The notes: generated by a model not told the origin, from the letters alone. Counted from the stretch's first letter, positions 35,197 through 43,690 are shown. The stretch: 64,000 bases of DNA from Gracilibacillus orientalis (GCF_900114645.1 NZ_FOTR01000014.1:1-64000), one strand, 5' to 3'. Numbers and translations: made by a program.

Positions 35197-35540
35197 TTTT
35201 CATTTCCACCTTTCTCTAATAATTGATCTAAAATACGTTTGGATGCTTCCCAATTTCTTTTATTGTCGTAATAGTTATCTTTTCCTTTTTCCGTTATCTT
35301 GTAATATTTACGTCTGCCACCTTGGGTCTCATCTCCCCAATAGGATATGATACCGCCACCCTTCTCAAGGCGCTTCAGACTTGAATACATTGTCGCCTCT
35401 TTCAGCTCATATTCTCCATCTGAATATTTCGCTATTAATTTCGTTATTTCATATCCATATTTATCTCCACTCATTAATAAGTTCAAAATAATTGTATCTG
35501 TATGTCCTCTAAGCAAATCAGAGGAAGCTTTAATGTTCAT
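35193..35540 (-). CDS. PadR-family transcriptional regulator
   Basis: The 115-residue protein is a PadR winged helix: LLRGHTDTIILNLLMSGDKYGYEITKLI, ATMYSSLKRLEKGGGIISYWG (recognition helix and wing) and GRRKYYKITEKGKDNY. The start at 35540 has GGAGG 10 nt upstream. It is cotranscribed and translationally coupled with the pentapeptide-repeat gene. PadR proteins usually repress their own unit and respond to small molecules. Confidence 0.93.
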   Translation of the reverse strand: MNIKASSDLLRGHTDTIILNLLMSGDKYGYEITKLIAKYSDGEYELKEATMYSSLKRLEKGGGIISYWGDETQGGRRKYYKITEKGKDNYYDNKRNWEASKRILDQLLEKGGNEK

Positions 35541-35565
35541 TAACTCTGCACCTCCTATATACAAT

Positions 35566-35593
35566 AATACATTACTTTTAGCTTCATTGTATT
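35566..35593. promoter_or_regulatory. Possible PadR operator
   Basis: AATACA (35566-35571) and TGTATT (35588-35593) form an inverted repeat 26 bp upstream of the padR start, within the presumed promoter. PadR sites are often ATAC/GTAT-type repeats, but arms this short can occur by chance in AT-rich DNA. Confidence 0.3.
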
Positions 35594-35639
35594 GTTAAAG
35601 CTGTTATAGATTTCCCAAAGGAGGTATTAAATAACGTGA

Positions 35640-36404
35640 TCAAGATGTTTTTCTTTTAAACACCTGAACAGAAGCTATATAAGTGACAAACAATAACCCC
35701 AATAACCATAGAACAGACACCCAAATATGATTGCCAACCGGTTCACTCATCAAGAGGTTTCGTACGGCTTCTAAGACCGATGTCATTGGTTGATTGTCTG
35801 CAAATACGCGAATCCAATTCGGCATTGAATCGGTTGGAACAAAAGCTGAGCTGATAAAAATCAGAAGTAGTACCAGATAACCATAAGACGCTGCCCCTTC
35901 TACCGTCTTTGCCAATAAAGCTGACAGTACAGATATCCAGGAAATTACCAAGATAAACAAAATGAGCATGCCAATTACTAATAACCATTCACCAATATTT
36001 GCCCCCGGACGAAATCCCATAAAAAATGCGCATCCAATAACCAAAAAAGTAGAAAGAGAATTAAATACGACTGATGTCCATACATAACCAGATAATAAAG
36101 ATGATTTAGCGATGGGCATGGAACGAAACCTGTCAATAATTCCTTTATTAATATCATCACTTAATCGTACAGAAGTATAAGTACCTCCTGTAGCAATTGT
36201 CATTAAAATGATAGCCGGAACTAAATAATTTACATAATTCTCATAACCCGTTTCGATAGCTCCCCCAAATATATAGACAAAGACAAACATAATCATGATC
36301 GGCATGGCTATAGTAGTAATCATCGTATCAAGACTTCTAAATGAAAGTCGCATACTTCGTCCGATCATCACTTTTGTATCACTGAACTTATTCGTTATTT
36401 CCAT
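35640..36404 (-). CDS. DrrB-like ABC-2 exporter permease
   Basis: The 254-residue, six-helix permease has the daunorubicin-type block DINKGIIDRFRSMPIAKSSLL (coupling helix) and the C-terminal TDSMPNWIRVFADNQPMTSVLEAVR typical of DrrB. It starts at the last base of the ATPase stop codon. Together they should export a hydrophobic compound, perhaps a drug or signalling lipid. Confidence 0.93.
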   Translation of the reverse strand: MEITNKFSDTKVMIGRSMRLSFRSLDTMITTIAMPIMIMFVFVYIFGGAIETGYENYVNYLVPAIILMTIATGGTYTSVRLSDDINKGIIDRFRSMPIAKSSLLSGYVWTSVVFNSLSTFLVIGCAFFMGFRPGANIGEWLLVIGMLILFILVISWISVLSALLAKTVEGAASYGYLVLLLIFISSAFVPTDSMPNWIRVFADNQPMTSVLEAVRNLLMSEPVGNHIWVSVLWLLGLLFVTYIASVQVFKRKTS

Positions 36405-37345
36405 TAGGCACCCTCCTTTTCACCAATTATTGTAAGGAATACATCCTCTAGTGTCGGTTGCTTTTGCGTTAATTGTGTAACCGAAATTTCTGCTTGGTCT
36501 AAGCGATTTAACATATCTGTCATTTGCTTAATGCTTCCATCAGTAGAGAGGATAATTTTTTGACCTTCTGGATGAATAGTTGGATGAAATTCATCTAGTA
36601 ACTTAAATGCTGCTCTAACTTCCCCTACTTGATGGAACCCTAATTCAATATGACCATGTGGCAGTAGTTTTTTCAAATCTCGTGAAGTACCTTCAGCAAC
36701 TATTTCTCCCTTATTTAGAATAGCAATGTGATCAGCAAGATGATCTGCCTCTTCTAAATACTGTGTTGTTAAAAATACTGTTGTTCCGGCAGCAGATAAT
36801 TCCTTAATCATTTGCCATAGAGATAACCTACTTTGTGGATCTAATCCTGTAGTTGGTTCATCTAGAAAGATAACTGGTGGGTTTCCTAACAAACTCATCG
36901 CAAGGTCAAGTCGACGTCGCATACCTCCTGAATATGTGGCAACTCGTTTATCAGCAGCATCCAGTAAATCAACTCTTTCAAGTAACTCATCTGCCTTTTT
37001 ATTTGCTTCTGGTAAATGACGAAGTTTTCCAATCATGCGTAAGTTTTCTCTACCTGATAATCCTTCATCCACCGCAGCATATTGACCTGTCAAACTAATA
37101 ACTCCGCGTACTTCTTCCGGCTCCTTGGAAACATTAAATCCATTGATAAAGGCAGAGCCTTTATCCGCTTTAAGAAGTGTCGAGAGGATTCTAATTGTTG
37201 TTGTTTTTCCCGCTCCATTGGAACCTAACAAAGCAAAAATACTACCCTTTTTTACGGAAAGATTGATATTTTTTAATACTTCTTGGCCTTTATAGGACTT
37301 CTGAAGATCTCGAACAGCAACGACAGTTTCCTTCGAATCAACCAT
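36404..37345 (-). CDS. DrrA-like ABC exporter ATPase
   Basis: The 313-residue protein has Walker A GSNGAGKTT, signature YSGGMRRRLDL, Walker B VIFLDEPTTGLD, the DrrA-type TTQYLEEADHLAD switch region, and a C-terminal domain ending in LTQKQPTLEDVFLTI. AAGGAGA precedes the ATG. It is divergent from the MhqR-like gene with 208 bp between the starts. Confidence 0.95.
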   Translation of the reverse strand: MVDSKETVVAVRDLQKSYKGQEVLKNINLSVKKGSIFALLGSNGAGKTTTIRILSTLLKADKGSAFINGFNVSKEPEEVRGVISLTGQYAAVDEGLSGRENLRMIGKLRHLPEANKKADELLERVDLLDAADKRVATYSGGMRRRLDLAMSLLGNPPVIFLDEPTTGLDPQSRLSLWQMIKELSAAGTTVFLTTQYLEEADHLADHIAILNKGEIVAEGTSRDLKKLLPHGHIELGFHQVGEVRAAFKLLDEFHPTIHPEGQKIILSTDGSIKQMTDMLNRLDQAEISVTQLTQKQPTLEDVFLTIIGEKEGA

Positions 37346-37401
37346 AATGGCATTCTCCTTATCTATTGTTTTGGGATGATGTCTCTGTCACCCGCAAATA
37401 C

Positions 37402-37430
37402 AATATATATCATATTACTGTTAATGTAAA
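37402..37430 (-). promoter_or_regulatory. Promoter of the DrrAB-like operon
   Basis: TTTACA (37430-37425), a 17-nt spacer and TATATT (37407-37402) on the minus strand, 57 bp before the ATPase start. The adjacent AGTAATATTA/TAATATTA-like repeats (about 37410-37460) might bind a regulator. Confidence 0.6.
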
Positions 37431-37491
37431 GGTAATATTAAAGTAATAGTAATGTTATCATAAATATTGATTGTTTTTTAAAATCCATGTA

Positions 37492-37520
37492 TTGACATAG
37501 CTCGTTTATTTTTATATAAT
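37492..37520 (+). promoter_or_regulatory. Consensus sigma-A promoter of mhqR
   Basis: TTGACA (37492-37497), 17 nt, TATAAT (37515-37520): a perfect consensus promoter that directly abuts the MhqR-type palindrome. Confidence 0.85.
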
Positions 37521-37538
37521 TATCTCGAATTCGAGATA
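37521..37538. promoter_or_regulatory. MhqR operator, perfect palindrome
   Basis: TATCTCGAATTCGAGATA is a perfect 18-bp palindrome starting at the base after the -10. It is the known MhqR box type (TATCTCGAAnTCGAGATA) of Bacillus subtilis. Repressor here would block initiation and autoregulate mhqR. Confidence 0.92.
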
Positions 37539-37553
37539 AAAAGGAATGATTCT

Positions 37554-38000
37554 ATGAATAACCCCACAAACAGTGATGATCTATCACTAAAACTTTTTGT
37601 CGTTCTAACTCGAGCATTAGCTTCGATCAGAAAACGTGTGGAAGAAGATATCAAATGCCTTGGATTGAACCCAACTGAATTTGCCGTACTCGAATTTATT
37701 TACAGTAAAGGCGAGCAACCCATTCAGAAGATCGGCCAAAAAGTATTAATAGCAAGCAGCAGCATTACTTATGTTGTTGATAAACTGGAACAGAAACAAT
37801 TTATTCGAAGAAAACCTTGCCCCAGCGACCGGCGTATCACACACGCAACACTTACTGACAATGGATTGAAATTGATGGACGAGATATTCCCTAAGCATAA
37901 AGATGCCATGAATACTATTTTCGACGGATTGGATAACAAGGAAAAAGAAGTAATGATAGAACAATTAAAGAAATTAGGCTATCATGCAGAAAAAATTTAA
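37554..38000 (+). CDS. mhqR: MarR-family regulator, MhqR type
   Basis: The 148-residue MarR protein has winged-helix segments IQKIGQKVLIASSSITYVVDKLEQKQFIRRKP and CPSDRRITHATLTDNG. In B. subtilis, MhqR represses genes for hydroquinone/catechol detoxification. Here it lies directly upstream of the same kinds of genes and has a perfect MhqR box at its promoter. The AAGGAATGATTCT ribosome site is close to the operator end. The N-terminal region lacks an obvious redox-sensing pair, though a Cys near residue 33 and one near 82 are present. Confidence 0.92.
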   Translation: MNNPTNSDDLSLKLFVVLTRALASIRKRVEEDIKCLGLNPTEFAVLEFIYSKGEQPIQKIGQKVLIASSSITYVVDKLEQKQFIRRKPCPSDRRITHATLTDNGLKLMDEIFPKHKDAMNTIFDGLDNKEKEVMIEQLKKLGYHAEKI

Positions 38001-38014
38001 TTTTTTTAATTAGA

Positions 38015-38032
38015 TATCTCGAATTCATACTA
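38015..38032. promoter_or_regulatory. Second, degenerate MhqR operator
   Basis: TATCTCGAATTCATACTA keeps the left 12 bases of the palindrome and loses most of the right arm. It lies 77 bp upstream of the dioxygenase operon, so it probably gives the structural genes their own, weaker MhqR control. Confidence 0.65.
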
Positions 38033-38108
38033 TCCTATAAAGTTTGAAAAGCTGTAAATAGGTAATAACATGGAAAAAGGACTTATACTTCATTAGGAGT
38101 GAATAATA

Positions 38109-39059
38109 ATGAAAAAGCAAACAGCGGGTATTCATCACATCACAGCAATTGTAGGGCATCCACAGGAAAATGTTGATTTTTACGCAGGTGTATTAGGGTT
38201 ACGTCTGGTTAAAAAAACTGTTAACTTTGATGATCCGGGAACCTATCACCTTTATTTTGGAGATGATGGCGGAAAACCTGGAACGATTATCACATTCTTC
38301 CCTTGGGCCAACGCTCAACAAGGAGCAATTGGTGACGGTCAAGTTGGCGTAACATCCTATGTTATACCTGAAGGAACAATGGACTTTTGGGAAAAACGAT
38401 TAGCTAGATACCATATCCAATACACAAAATCTGAACGTTTTAATGAAGTATACCTTACATTCGACGATCCACATGGCCTTCACATCGAAATGGTAGAACG
38501 TGGGGAAGGTGAAAAGAATAATTGGACTTCGGGAGACATCACATCTGATGTGGAAATTAAAGGATTTGGTGGAGCAACATTATTCTCAGCTCAACCAGAA
38601 GCAACTGCCGAACTTTTAGAAAATGTATTAGGTCTAGAGCCTGTTGGGAAAGAGGGAGATTTCCAACGCTTCCGTGCACCGGCAGAGATCGGTAATATTA
38701 TTGACTTAAAAGTGGAAGCAACTGACCGAGGAAGTATGGGAGTTGGAACGGTTCACCATATCGCATGGCGAGCAAAGGATGACCATGAGCAACTAGAATG
38801 GCAGCAATTAGTTACAGATAATGGTTATCGTGTCACTCCGGTACAGGACAGAAATTATTTCAATTCGATTTACTTTAGAGAGCACGGAAAAATTTTATTT
38901 GAGATTGCGACAGACCTACCAGGCTTTGCTCACGATGAATCCTATGAAATGATGGGTGAAAAACTGATGTTACCGGCACAATACGAATCGCTACGTGACA
39001 AATTAGAACAACACTTAATACCACTAACCATAAAAAGCCTTGATGGAAAGGATGAATAA
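38109..39059 (+). CDS. Ring-cleaving dioxygenase, MhqO/MhqA family (first paralogue)
   Basis: The 316-residue VOC-superfamily protein has two tandem VOC modules. Metal-ligand positions are visible as His in GIHHITAI, His in VGTVHHIAWRA and Glu in ILFEIATD. In B. subtilis such proteins (MhqA, MhqE, MhqO) are linked to thiol-dependent handling of quinones and hydroquinones. It is the first gene of the operon, with TTAGGAGTG before the ATG. A second paralogue follows one gene later. Confidence 0.93.
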   Translation: MKKQTAGIHHITAIVGHPQENVDFYAGVLGLRLVKKTVNFDDPGTYHLYFGDDGGKPGTIITFFPWANAQQGAIGDGQVGVTSYVIPEGTMDFWEKRLARYHIQYTKSERFNEVYLTFDDPHGLHIEMVERGEGEKNNWTSGDITSDVEIKGFGGATLFSAQPEATAELLENVLGLEPVGKEGDFQRFRAPAEIGNIIDLKVEATDRGSMGVGTVHHIAWRAKDDHEQLEWQQLVTDNGYRVTPVQDRNYFNSIYFREHGKILFEIATDLPGFAHDESYEMMGEKLMLPAQYESLRDKLEQHLIPLTIKSLDGKDE

Positions 39060-39669
39060 TTTGCTAACCATCGATCCTTCACACAACACAGAAAGAGAAA
39101 ATTACAAATTATTAATCGGCAGTATCATTCCCCGCCCCATTGCGTTTGTTACATCACAATCGGCAGCGGGTGTGGTAAATGGTGCTCCATTCAGTTACTT
39201 TAATATCGTATCATCAAAGCCACCAATGATATCGATAGCGATTCAACGTTCAAATAATAAACTAAAGGATACATCCCATAATATTCTTCACTCAAAGGAA
39301 TTTGTCGTTCATATTGTTGATGAGGAAAATGTAACAAAAATTAATCAAACAGCTGCAAGTCTCCCACCTGACGAGAGTGAAATAGAATTGGCGAATCTAC
39401 ACTTAGTGGACAGCAGTAATATCAACGTACCCGGTATTAAAGAGTCCAAGATTAGGATGGAATGCATGTTAGAACATCACTTAGAATTAGGTGATAACGA
39501 CACTCCTAGTACAGACCTAATCATAGCAAAAATCATAGCCTTTCATGTTGCTCCGGAAATTTATCATGACGGGAAAATTGATCCAATAAAATTAGCCGCC
39601 GTCAGCCGTCTAGCCGGACAAGATTACGCGAAGGTTGGCGATATATTCACGATAGAAAGACCAAAATAA
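39043..39669 (+). CDS. Flavin reductase-family FMN-binding protein
   Basis: About 208 residues of the flavin-reductase-like fold: GSIIPRPIAFVTSQS, NGAPFSYFNIVSSKPPMISIAI and HVVDEENVTKINQTA, the FMN-binding core. Such proteins supply reduced FMN or act as FMN-dependent reductases for aromatic compounds. The start is uncertain: TTG 39040, ATG 39043 and ATG 39052 all overlap the preceding stop and none has a good site, so translation is probably coupled. It sits between the two dioxygenase paralogues, a combination not found in the B. subtilis mhqNOP/mhqED units. Confidence 0.88.
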   Translation: MERMNNLLTIDPSHNTERENYKLLIGSIIPRPIAFVTSQSAAGVVNGAPFSYFNIVSSKPPMISIAIQRSNNKLKDTSHNILHSKEFVVHIVDEENVTKINQTAASLPPDESEIELANLHLVDSSNINVPGIKESKIRMECMLEHHLELGDNDTPSTDLIIAKIIAFHVAPEIYHDGKIDPIKLAAVSRLAGQDYAKVGDIFTIERPK

Positions 39670-39689
39670 TACAGAATGGAGGAGGTAAC

Positions 39690-40634
39690 ATGCTAAAAAC
39701 ATCTGGTATCCACCATATAACAGCCATGGTAAACGATGCCCAAAGAACCATCGATTTTTATACAGGTATCCTGGGAATGCGATTAGTGAAAAAAACGATT
39801 AATTTTGATCGTCCCGAAGTATACCATCTCTATTTTGGTAATAAGACTGGCGATCCTGGTACAGTGATAACCTTTTTTCCATGGTCAAAGCAATTGAAGG
39901 GTCGCATTGGTACAGGACAAGTCGGTGTCACAAGCTATGCAATTCCAAAGGGTGCGATATCTTTTTGGCAAGAGCGTCTAGCAAAATTTAATTTCGATTA
40001 TCAAACCTCCATTCGCTTTCAGGAACAATATATACAGTTGGAAGATCCTGATGGACTTATCATAGAACTAGTGGAACGTGAAACTGGCGCTCTTAGCGAT
40101 TCAAAAATCAGCGGTATCAGTTCAGATGTTGCTATAAAAGGATTTGCTGGTGCCATTTTAAACTCTGTGCAACCTAATGAAACAGCGGATACCTTAGAAA
40201 ATATATTAGGTCTCGAATCTGTTGGACAAGATGAAGAGTATCTACGTTTTCTAGCATCAGGGAACGTAAAACAAACGATTGATATTAAACTAACAGCGTC
40301 TGTCAGAGGATTAATGGGTGCAGGAACGGTTCATCATATTGCATGGCGAGCAAAGGATGACCAAGAACATCAAGCATGGAGTGATTTATTGACCCAAAAA
40401 AGATTTCACCCTACCGAAATAAAAGATCGGAATTATTTTCATTCAATCTACTTTCATGAAAAAGGTGGCATTCTTTTTGAAATTGCTACAGACCAGCCTG
40501 GCTTTACAGTAGATGAAGAATTAGAACACCTTGGTGAGCAATTGAAGTTACCATCCTGGTTGGAAGAAAAACGAACAGAATTAGAAGAGCAACTACCCGA
40601 TGTTGAGGTACGCATTTTAGAGGAGGATAAATAA
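39690..40634 (+). CDS. Ring-cleaving dioxygenase, MhqO/MhqE family (second paralogue)
   Basis: The 314-residue protein is a close relative of the one encoded at 38109 (same GIHHITA start, TVHHIAWRAKDD and GGILFEIATDQPGF blocks), indicating an in-operon duplication. The same VOC metal ligands are kept. GGAGGAGGT precedes the ATG. It overlaps mhqD by one base (TAATG), like the mhqE-mhqD pair of B. subtilis. Confidence 0.93.
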   Translation: MLKTSGIHHITAMVNDAQRTIDFYTGILGMRLVKKTINFDRPEVYHLYFGNKTGDPGTVITFFPWSKQLKGRIGTGQVGVTSYAIPKGAISFWQERLAKFNFDYQTSIRFQEQYIQLEDPDGLIIELVERETGALSDSKISGISSDVAIKGFAGAILNSVQPNETADTLENILGLESVGQDEEYLRFLASGNVKQTIDIKLTASVRGLMGAGTVHHIAWRAKDDQEHQAWSDLLTQKRFHPTEIKDRNYFHSIYFHEKGGILFEIATDQPGFTVDEELEHLGEQLKLPSWLEEKRTELEEQLPDVEVRILEEDK

Positions 40635-41236
40635 TGAAACATATTTTTAACAAAGGAAAAGATGCCAGCAAACCTACATTTTTATTACTACATGGTACTG
40701 GCGGAACAGAACTAGACTTATTGCCTGTCGCCGGGCAAATCGATGATGAAGCGAATGTCTTAAGCGTAAAAGGTAACGTCTCAGAAAACGGCATGCCCCG
40801 CTTCTTTAAAAGACTTGCAGAAGGTGTATTTGATGAAGAAGATCTGATTGAACGCACCAAAGAATTACATGAATTTTTGGATGAAGCGGCAGAAAAATAT
40901 GAGTTCGATCGCCATAACATGATTGCGATTGGTTATTCTAACGGAGCAAATATCGCAGCAAGCTTGTTATTCCATTATCAGGATTCATTAAAAGATGCGA
41001 TCCTTCATCATCCAATGGTTCCGAGAAGAGGCATCGAATTACCCAACTTATCTAGCAAAGACATTTTTATCACTGCTGGTACAAATGATCCTATCTGTGC
41101 CCCATCTGAAACAGAAGAATTACAATCCTTATTTGAATCAGCCAATGCTGATGTGACGGTTCATTGGGAAAACAGTGGACATCAGTTAACATACAGTGAA
41201 GTTGACGCAGCAAAGAAATGGTTAGCTAGTAAATAA
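40634..41236 (+). CDS. mhqD: Alpha/beta hydrolase, MhqD-type carboxylesterase
   Basis: The 200-residue serine hydrolase has an oxyanion loop LLLHGTGGTE, nucleophile Ser in GYSNGANIA, catalytic Asp in TAGTNDPIC and His in SGHQLT. MhqD is the esterase partner of MhqE in hydroquinone detoxification, likely removing ester or thioester products. It is the last gene of the operon. A dispersed array element that begins with a terminator-like hairpin follows 8 bp past the stop. Confidence 0.9.
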   Translation: MKHIFNKGKDASKPTFLLLHGTGGTELDLLPVAGQIDDEANVLSVKGNVSENGMPRFFKRLAEGVFDEEDLIERTKELHEFLDEAAEKYEFDRHNMIAIGYSNGANIAASLLFHYQDSLKDAILHHPMVPRRGIELPNLSSKDIFITAGTNDPICAPSETEELQSLFESANADVTVHWENSGHQLTYSEVDAAKKWLASK

Positions 41237-41244
41237 GCTGAGGA

Positions 41245-41485
41245 GCTAGGACAGAAGTACTCGAATGAGGCCAAAACACGAACATCTAGTTGGATGTTCG
41301 TGTTTGTTGTTCTGTTCCTTGGAAAAGTATCATTCTTCCTTGGAAAAATGAGTATTTCCAAGGAACAGAACTATAATTCCAAGGAAGCGGTGCACTTTTC
41401 CAAGGAAGGGAAAGAGAATTCCAAGGAAGAGGCTACAAGCACAGGAAGTAGAGCATTGATCTGTTCAAATGAGAAAGAGTATTTA
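41245..41485 (+). repeat. Dispersed 21-nt-array element, copy 2
   Basis: On the plus strand: GCTAGGACAGAAG-ACTCGAATGAGG, hairpin AACACGAACATC...GGATGTTCGTGTT, two TTCCTTGGAA and four TTCCAAGGAA units (41336-41426, about 21-nt period), then the shared tail ending TCTGTTCAAATGAGAAAGAGTA. It is almost base-for-base the reverse complement of the copy at 34232-34463. It lies directly after mhqD in the same orientation. Confidence 0.9.
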
Positions 41486-41519
41486 ATTTATTTTGTGTCC
41501 CACCATCTTTTATATTAAT

Positions 41520-41960
41520 TTAGATAAATCCATACACATCAAAAGGCTTGTCATCCTTATAATTCTTAATCGCTCTACTGACATATGGAATCATATTATC
41601 TGGCAGCTTATTGAGTGGATACCAAGCTAATTCGTCACATTTGTCAGGCTCCTTATTGACAACATCTCCTCCCCATTTATCAGCTATCAGGAAGAAATCA
41701 ACCCTTTCCTCTTTTGTTGCCTTTCGATGCATAACACCGACGATGCTTAAATCTTGATAAGAAATAGTAATACCTGCCTCTTCTAATACTTCTCTTTGAG
41801 CAGCAACAATCACATCTTCATCACCTTCTAAATGACCAGCAGGAACACTGTAGTTACCATCTTGATAACCTGTATTATATCGTCTAAGTAACAGAATCTG
41901 ATCATCTTTTAATAGAAAAATATGTACTGCGGGAATTACTTTGAACCTATCTTTTGCCAC
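41520..41960 (-). CDS. Nudix hydrolase
   Basis: The 146-residue protein has a complete Nudix box (GHLEGDEDVIVAAQREVLEEAGI, matching GX5EX7REUXEEXGU) in an ADP-ribose/8-oxo-dGTP-pyrophosphatase-like fold. The fold hydrolyses nucleoside diphosphates linked to another moiety; the substrate is open. The start is GTG 41960, with GAGGTGAT 5 nt before. It is monocistronic on the minus strand. Confidence 0.92.
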   Translation of the reverse strand: MAKDRFKVIPAVHIFLLKDDQILLLRRYNTGYQDGNYSVPAGHLEGDEDVIVAAQREVLEEAGITISYQDLSIVGVMHRKATKEERVDFFLIADKWGGDVVNKEPDKCDELAWYPLNKLPDNMIPYVSRAIKNYKDDKPFDVYGFI

Positions 41961-42048
41961 TATTGATCACCTCTGTTATAGAATATCATGAATCATTTGC
42001 AAAAATGCGACCTAAACACGGCATGAATATATTTCCATATCCTGTTTA

Positions 42049-42612
42049 TCATTCTAAAGCTATGTATGTCGTACAATTCCAATGTTTACTATTTGTTTTT
42101 CTTTTACCTTTCCATCCCATATTTAATAGTTCTTTTGCTATTAACATATTGAAGAAACCATGGCCAACTAAGCCAACAGAATCATATGTTTCAGCATATT
42201 CTATTAATAATTGTGCAGCTGTTCGGGCTCTCTTTTTTGCATGAGTTATCGACTCACAACCTTTTGAATATCCGAACAACCACAAACACCTTAGTAGAAA
42301 TGCCCATATACTTGGGGACAACTTTATTCCTTTTAGGGAGGATCTAGGCAATTCTGTTTCATGAAAAATTCGATTGTATATAAAATCAAAATTGGCATGC
42401 AATAACTTTGCAGACTGAATCGACCTTTTTAAATCACTTGTCACCATCAAATTGGCAGTCTGCACTTTCTTTAGTGTCTCTGAAGGATAAAGATCCGCTC
42501 TCAAGACTCCGCTATTATCATACCTTTTCATCCAATCATTAAATTCTGCAGCTGTTAACTGACGATTAGTTATGAATTCCGATTTGCCATGTCTAATGAA
42601 TGAAATTTCCAA
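42049..42612 (-). CDS. Histidine phosphatase-superfamily protein
   Basis: The 187-residue protein has the phosphohistidine motif RHG (7-9), MVTSDLKRSIQSAKLL, Glu in the FHETELPRSS segment and the second catalytic His in GLVGHGFFN. All core residues of a phosphoglycerate-mutase-like phosphatase are present. The start is TTG 42612 with AAAGGAG 8 nt upstream. It lies 23 bp after fabH on the same strand and is probably cotranscribed with it. Substrate unknown. Confidence 0.88.
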   Translation of the reverse strand: MEISFIRHGKSEFITNRQLTAAEFNDWMKRYDNSGVLRADLYPSETLKKVQTANLMVTSDLKRSIQSAKLLHANFDFIYNRIFHETELPRSSLKGIKLSPSIWAFLLRCLWLFGYSKGCESITHAKKRARTAAQLLIEYAETYDSVGLVGHGFFNMLIAKELLNMGWKGKRKTNSKHWNCTTYIALE

Positions 42613-42634
42613 AACACATGCTCCTTTTCACTGG

Positions 42635-43618
42635 CTACAGTGTCCACTCTATCAGCAATCCTGCGTATGTTAAGCCACCGCCAAAACCATATAATAAGAC
42701 TTTATCGCCATTATTTAATTTTCCACTTTGTACTCCAATATCTAATGATAACGGTATAGTAGCGGAAGATGTATTCCCATAATCAACTAAACTGTATAAT
42801 GTCCGTTCAATCGGAAACTGACTTTTTTCACAAATAGCCTCAATCATTCTTAAATTTGCACTGTGAGGAACAAACCAGTCTACTTCAGCCAATTGCATCG
42901 ATGCCTTTTCTGTTACAGCTTGCATACCTTTTGGTACTGTTTTAACTGCCCACTTATAAACCTCTCTACCATTTTGTACGATCAATCCGTTATCGTTTAA
43001 ATGTTGATTATGCATTTTGTGTGATAGGTTTGTGCTATATAAGTGTTGACCACTTTCTCCTTCAGAACCCATATGTGCTGAAATAAAACTTGGATGTTCT
43101 TCATCGTATTCTACGAGCATGGCACCTCCACCATCACCAAAAAGAACACAAGTCGTTCTATCTGTATAATCCGTTATCTTTGATAAAGTTTCTGCACCAA
43201 CGACAAGAATTTTTTTATTCAAACCTGATGTTATCAATCCATTTGCTAGATGTAGTCCATATGTGAAACTTGCACAGGCTGCGTTTAAATCAATGGCTCC
43301 AGTATTGTTTATCCCTAGTTTTGCCTGAAGATAGGAAGCAACACTAGGCGTTTTGAAGTCAGGGGTAAAGGTGCAAACTATGATTAAATCAACGTCACCC
43401 ACAGATTTATTGTATCTTTCCATTAAGTTTAGTACAGCATTATAGCTGATATCACTCGTGAATTCTTCTTCATGGGCAATTCTTCGTTCTTTCATGCCTG
43501 TACGCTTCATAATCCACTCATCACTTGTATCCACTATCTTCTCTAAATCATGATTGGTCAATCTTCGTTCAGGTACATATGAACCTATTGCCGTAATTCG
43601 AGCTTTGGAATTTGTCAT
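42635..43618 (-). CDS. fabH: Beta-ketoacyl-ACP synthase III
   Basis: The 327-residue condensing enzyme starts fatty-acid synthesis from acyl-CoA and malonyl-ACP. The catalytic triad is visible: Cys115 (NAACASF), His in VPHSANLRM, Asn in YGNTSSA. The ATG at 43618 is used because GAGGTGAAG is spaced correctly; an in-frame GTG lies at 43621. A FapR-type box lies upstream. It is not next to fabF, so it may be a second FabH paralogue (B. subtilis has FabHA and FabHB). Confidence 0.95.
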   Translation of the reverse strand: MTNSKARITAIGSYVPERRLTNHDLEKIVDTSDEWIMKRTGMKERRIAHEEEFTSDISYNAVLNLMERYNKSVGDVDLIIVCTFTPDFKTPSVASYLQAKLGINNTGAIDLNAACASFTYGLHLANGLITSGLNKKILVVGAETLSKITDYTDRTTCVLFGDGGGAMLVEYDEEHPSFISAHMGSEGESGQHLYSTNLSHKMHNQHLNDNGLIVQNGREVYKWAVKTVPKGMQAVTEKASMQLAEVDWFVPHSANLRMIEAICEKSQFPIERTLYSLVDYGNTSSATIPLSLDIGVQSGKLNNGDKVLLYGFGGGLTYAGLLIEWTL

Positions 43619-43665
43619 CACTCTTCACCTCATTTTTATGTTTGTTTTTATTCTAACACTTAATC

Positions 43666-43682
43666 TTAGGATCTGGTACTAA
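43666..43682. promoter_or_regulatory. FapR-like operator upstream of fabH
   Basis: On the minus strand TTAGTACCAGATCCTAA matches the FapR consensus TTAGTACCTRNTACTAA at 15 of 17 positions, 48 bp before the fabH start. It is the second such site in this window, and both precede fatty-acid synthesis genes. Confidence 0.75.
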
Positions 43683-43690
43683 TTCTGTGC

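Noticed and set aside
41336-41430. CRISPR-like array
   Set aside because: Units are only 10 nt with 11-nt gaps, occur in both orientations, and no cas gene is near.
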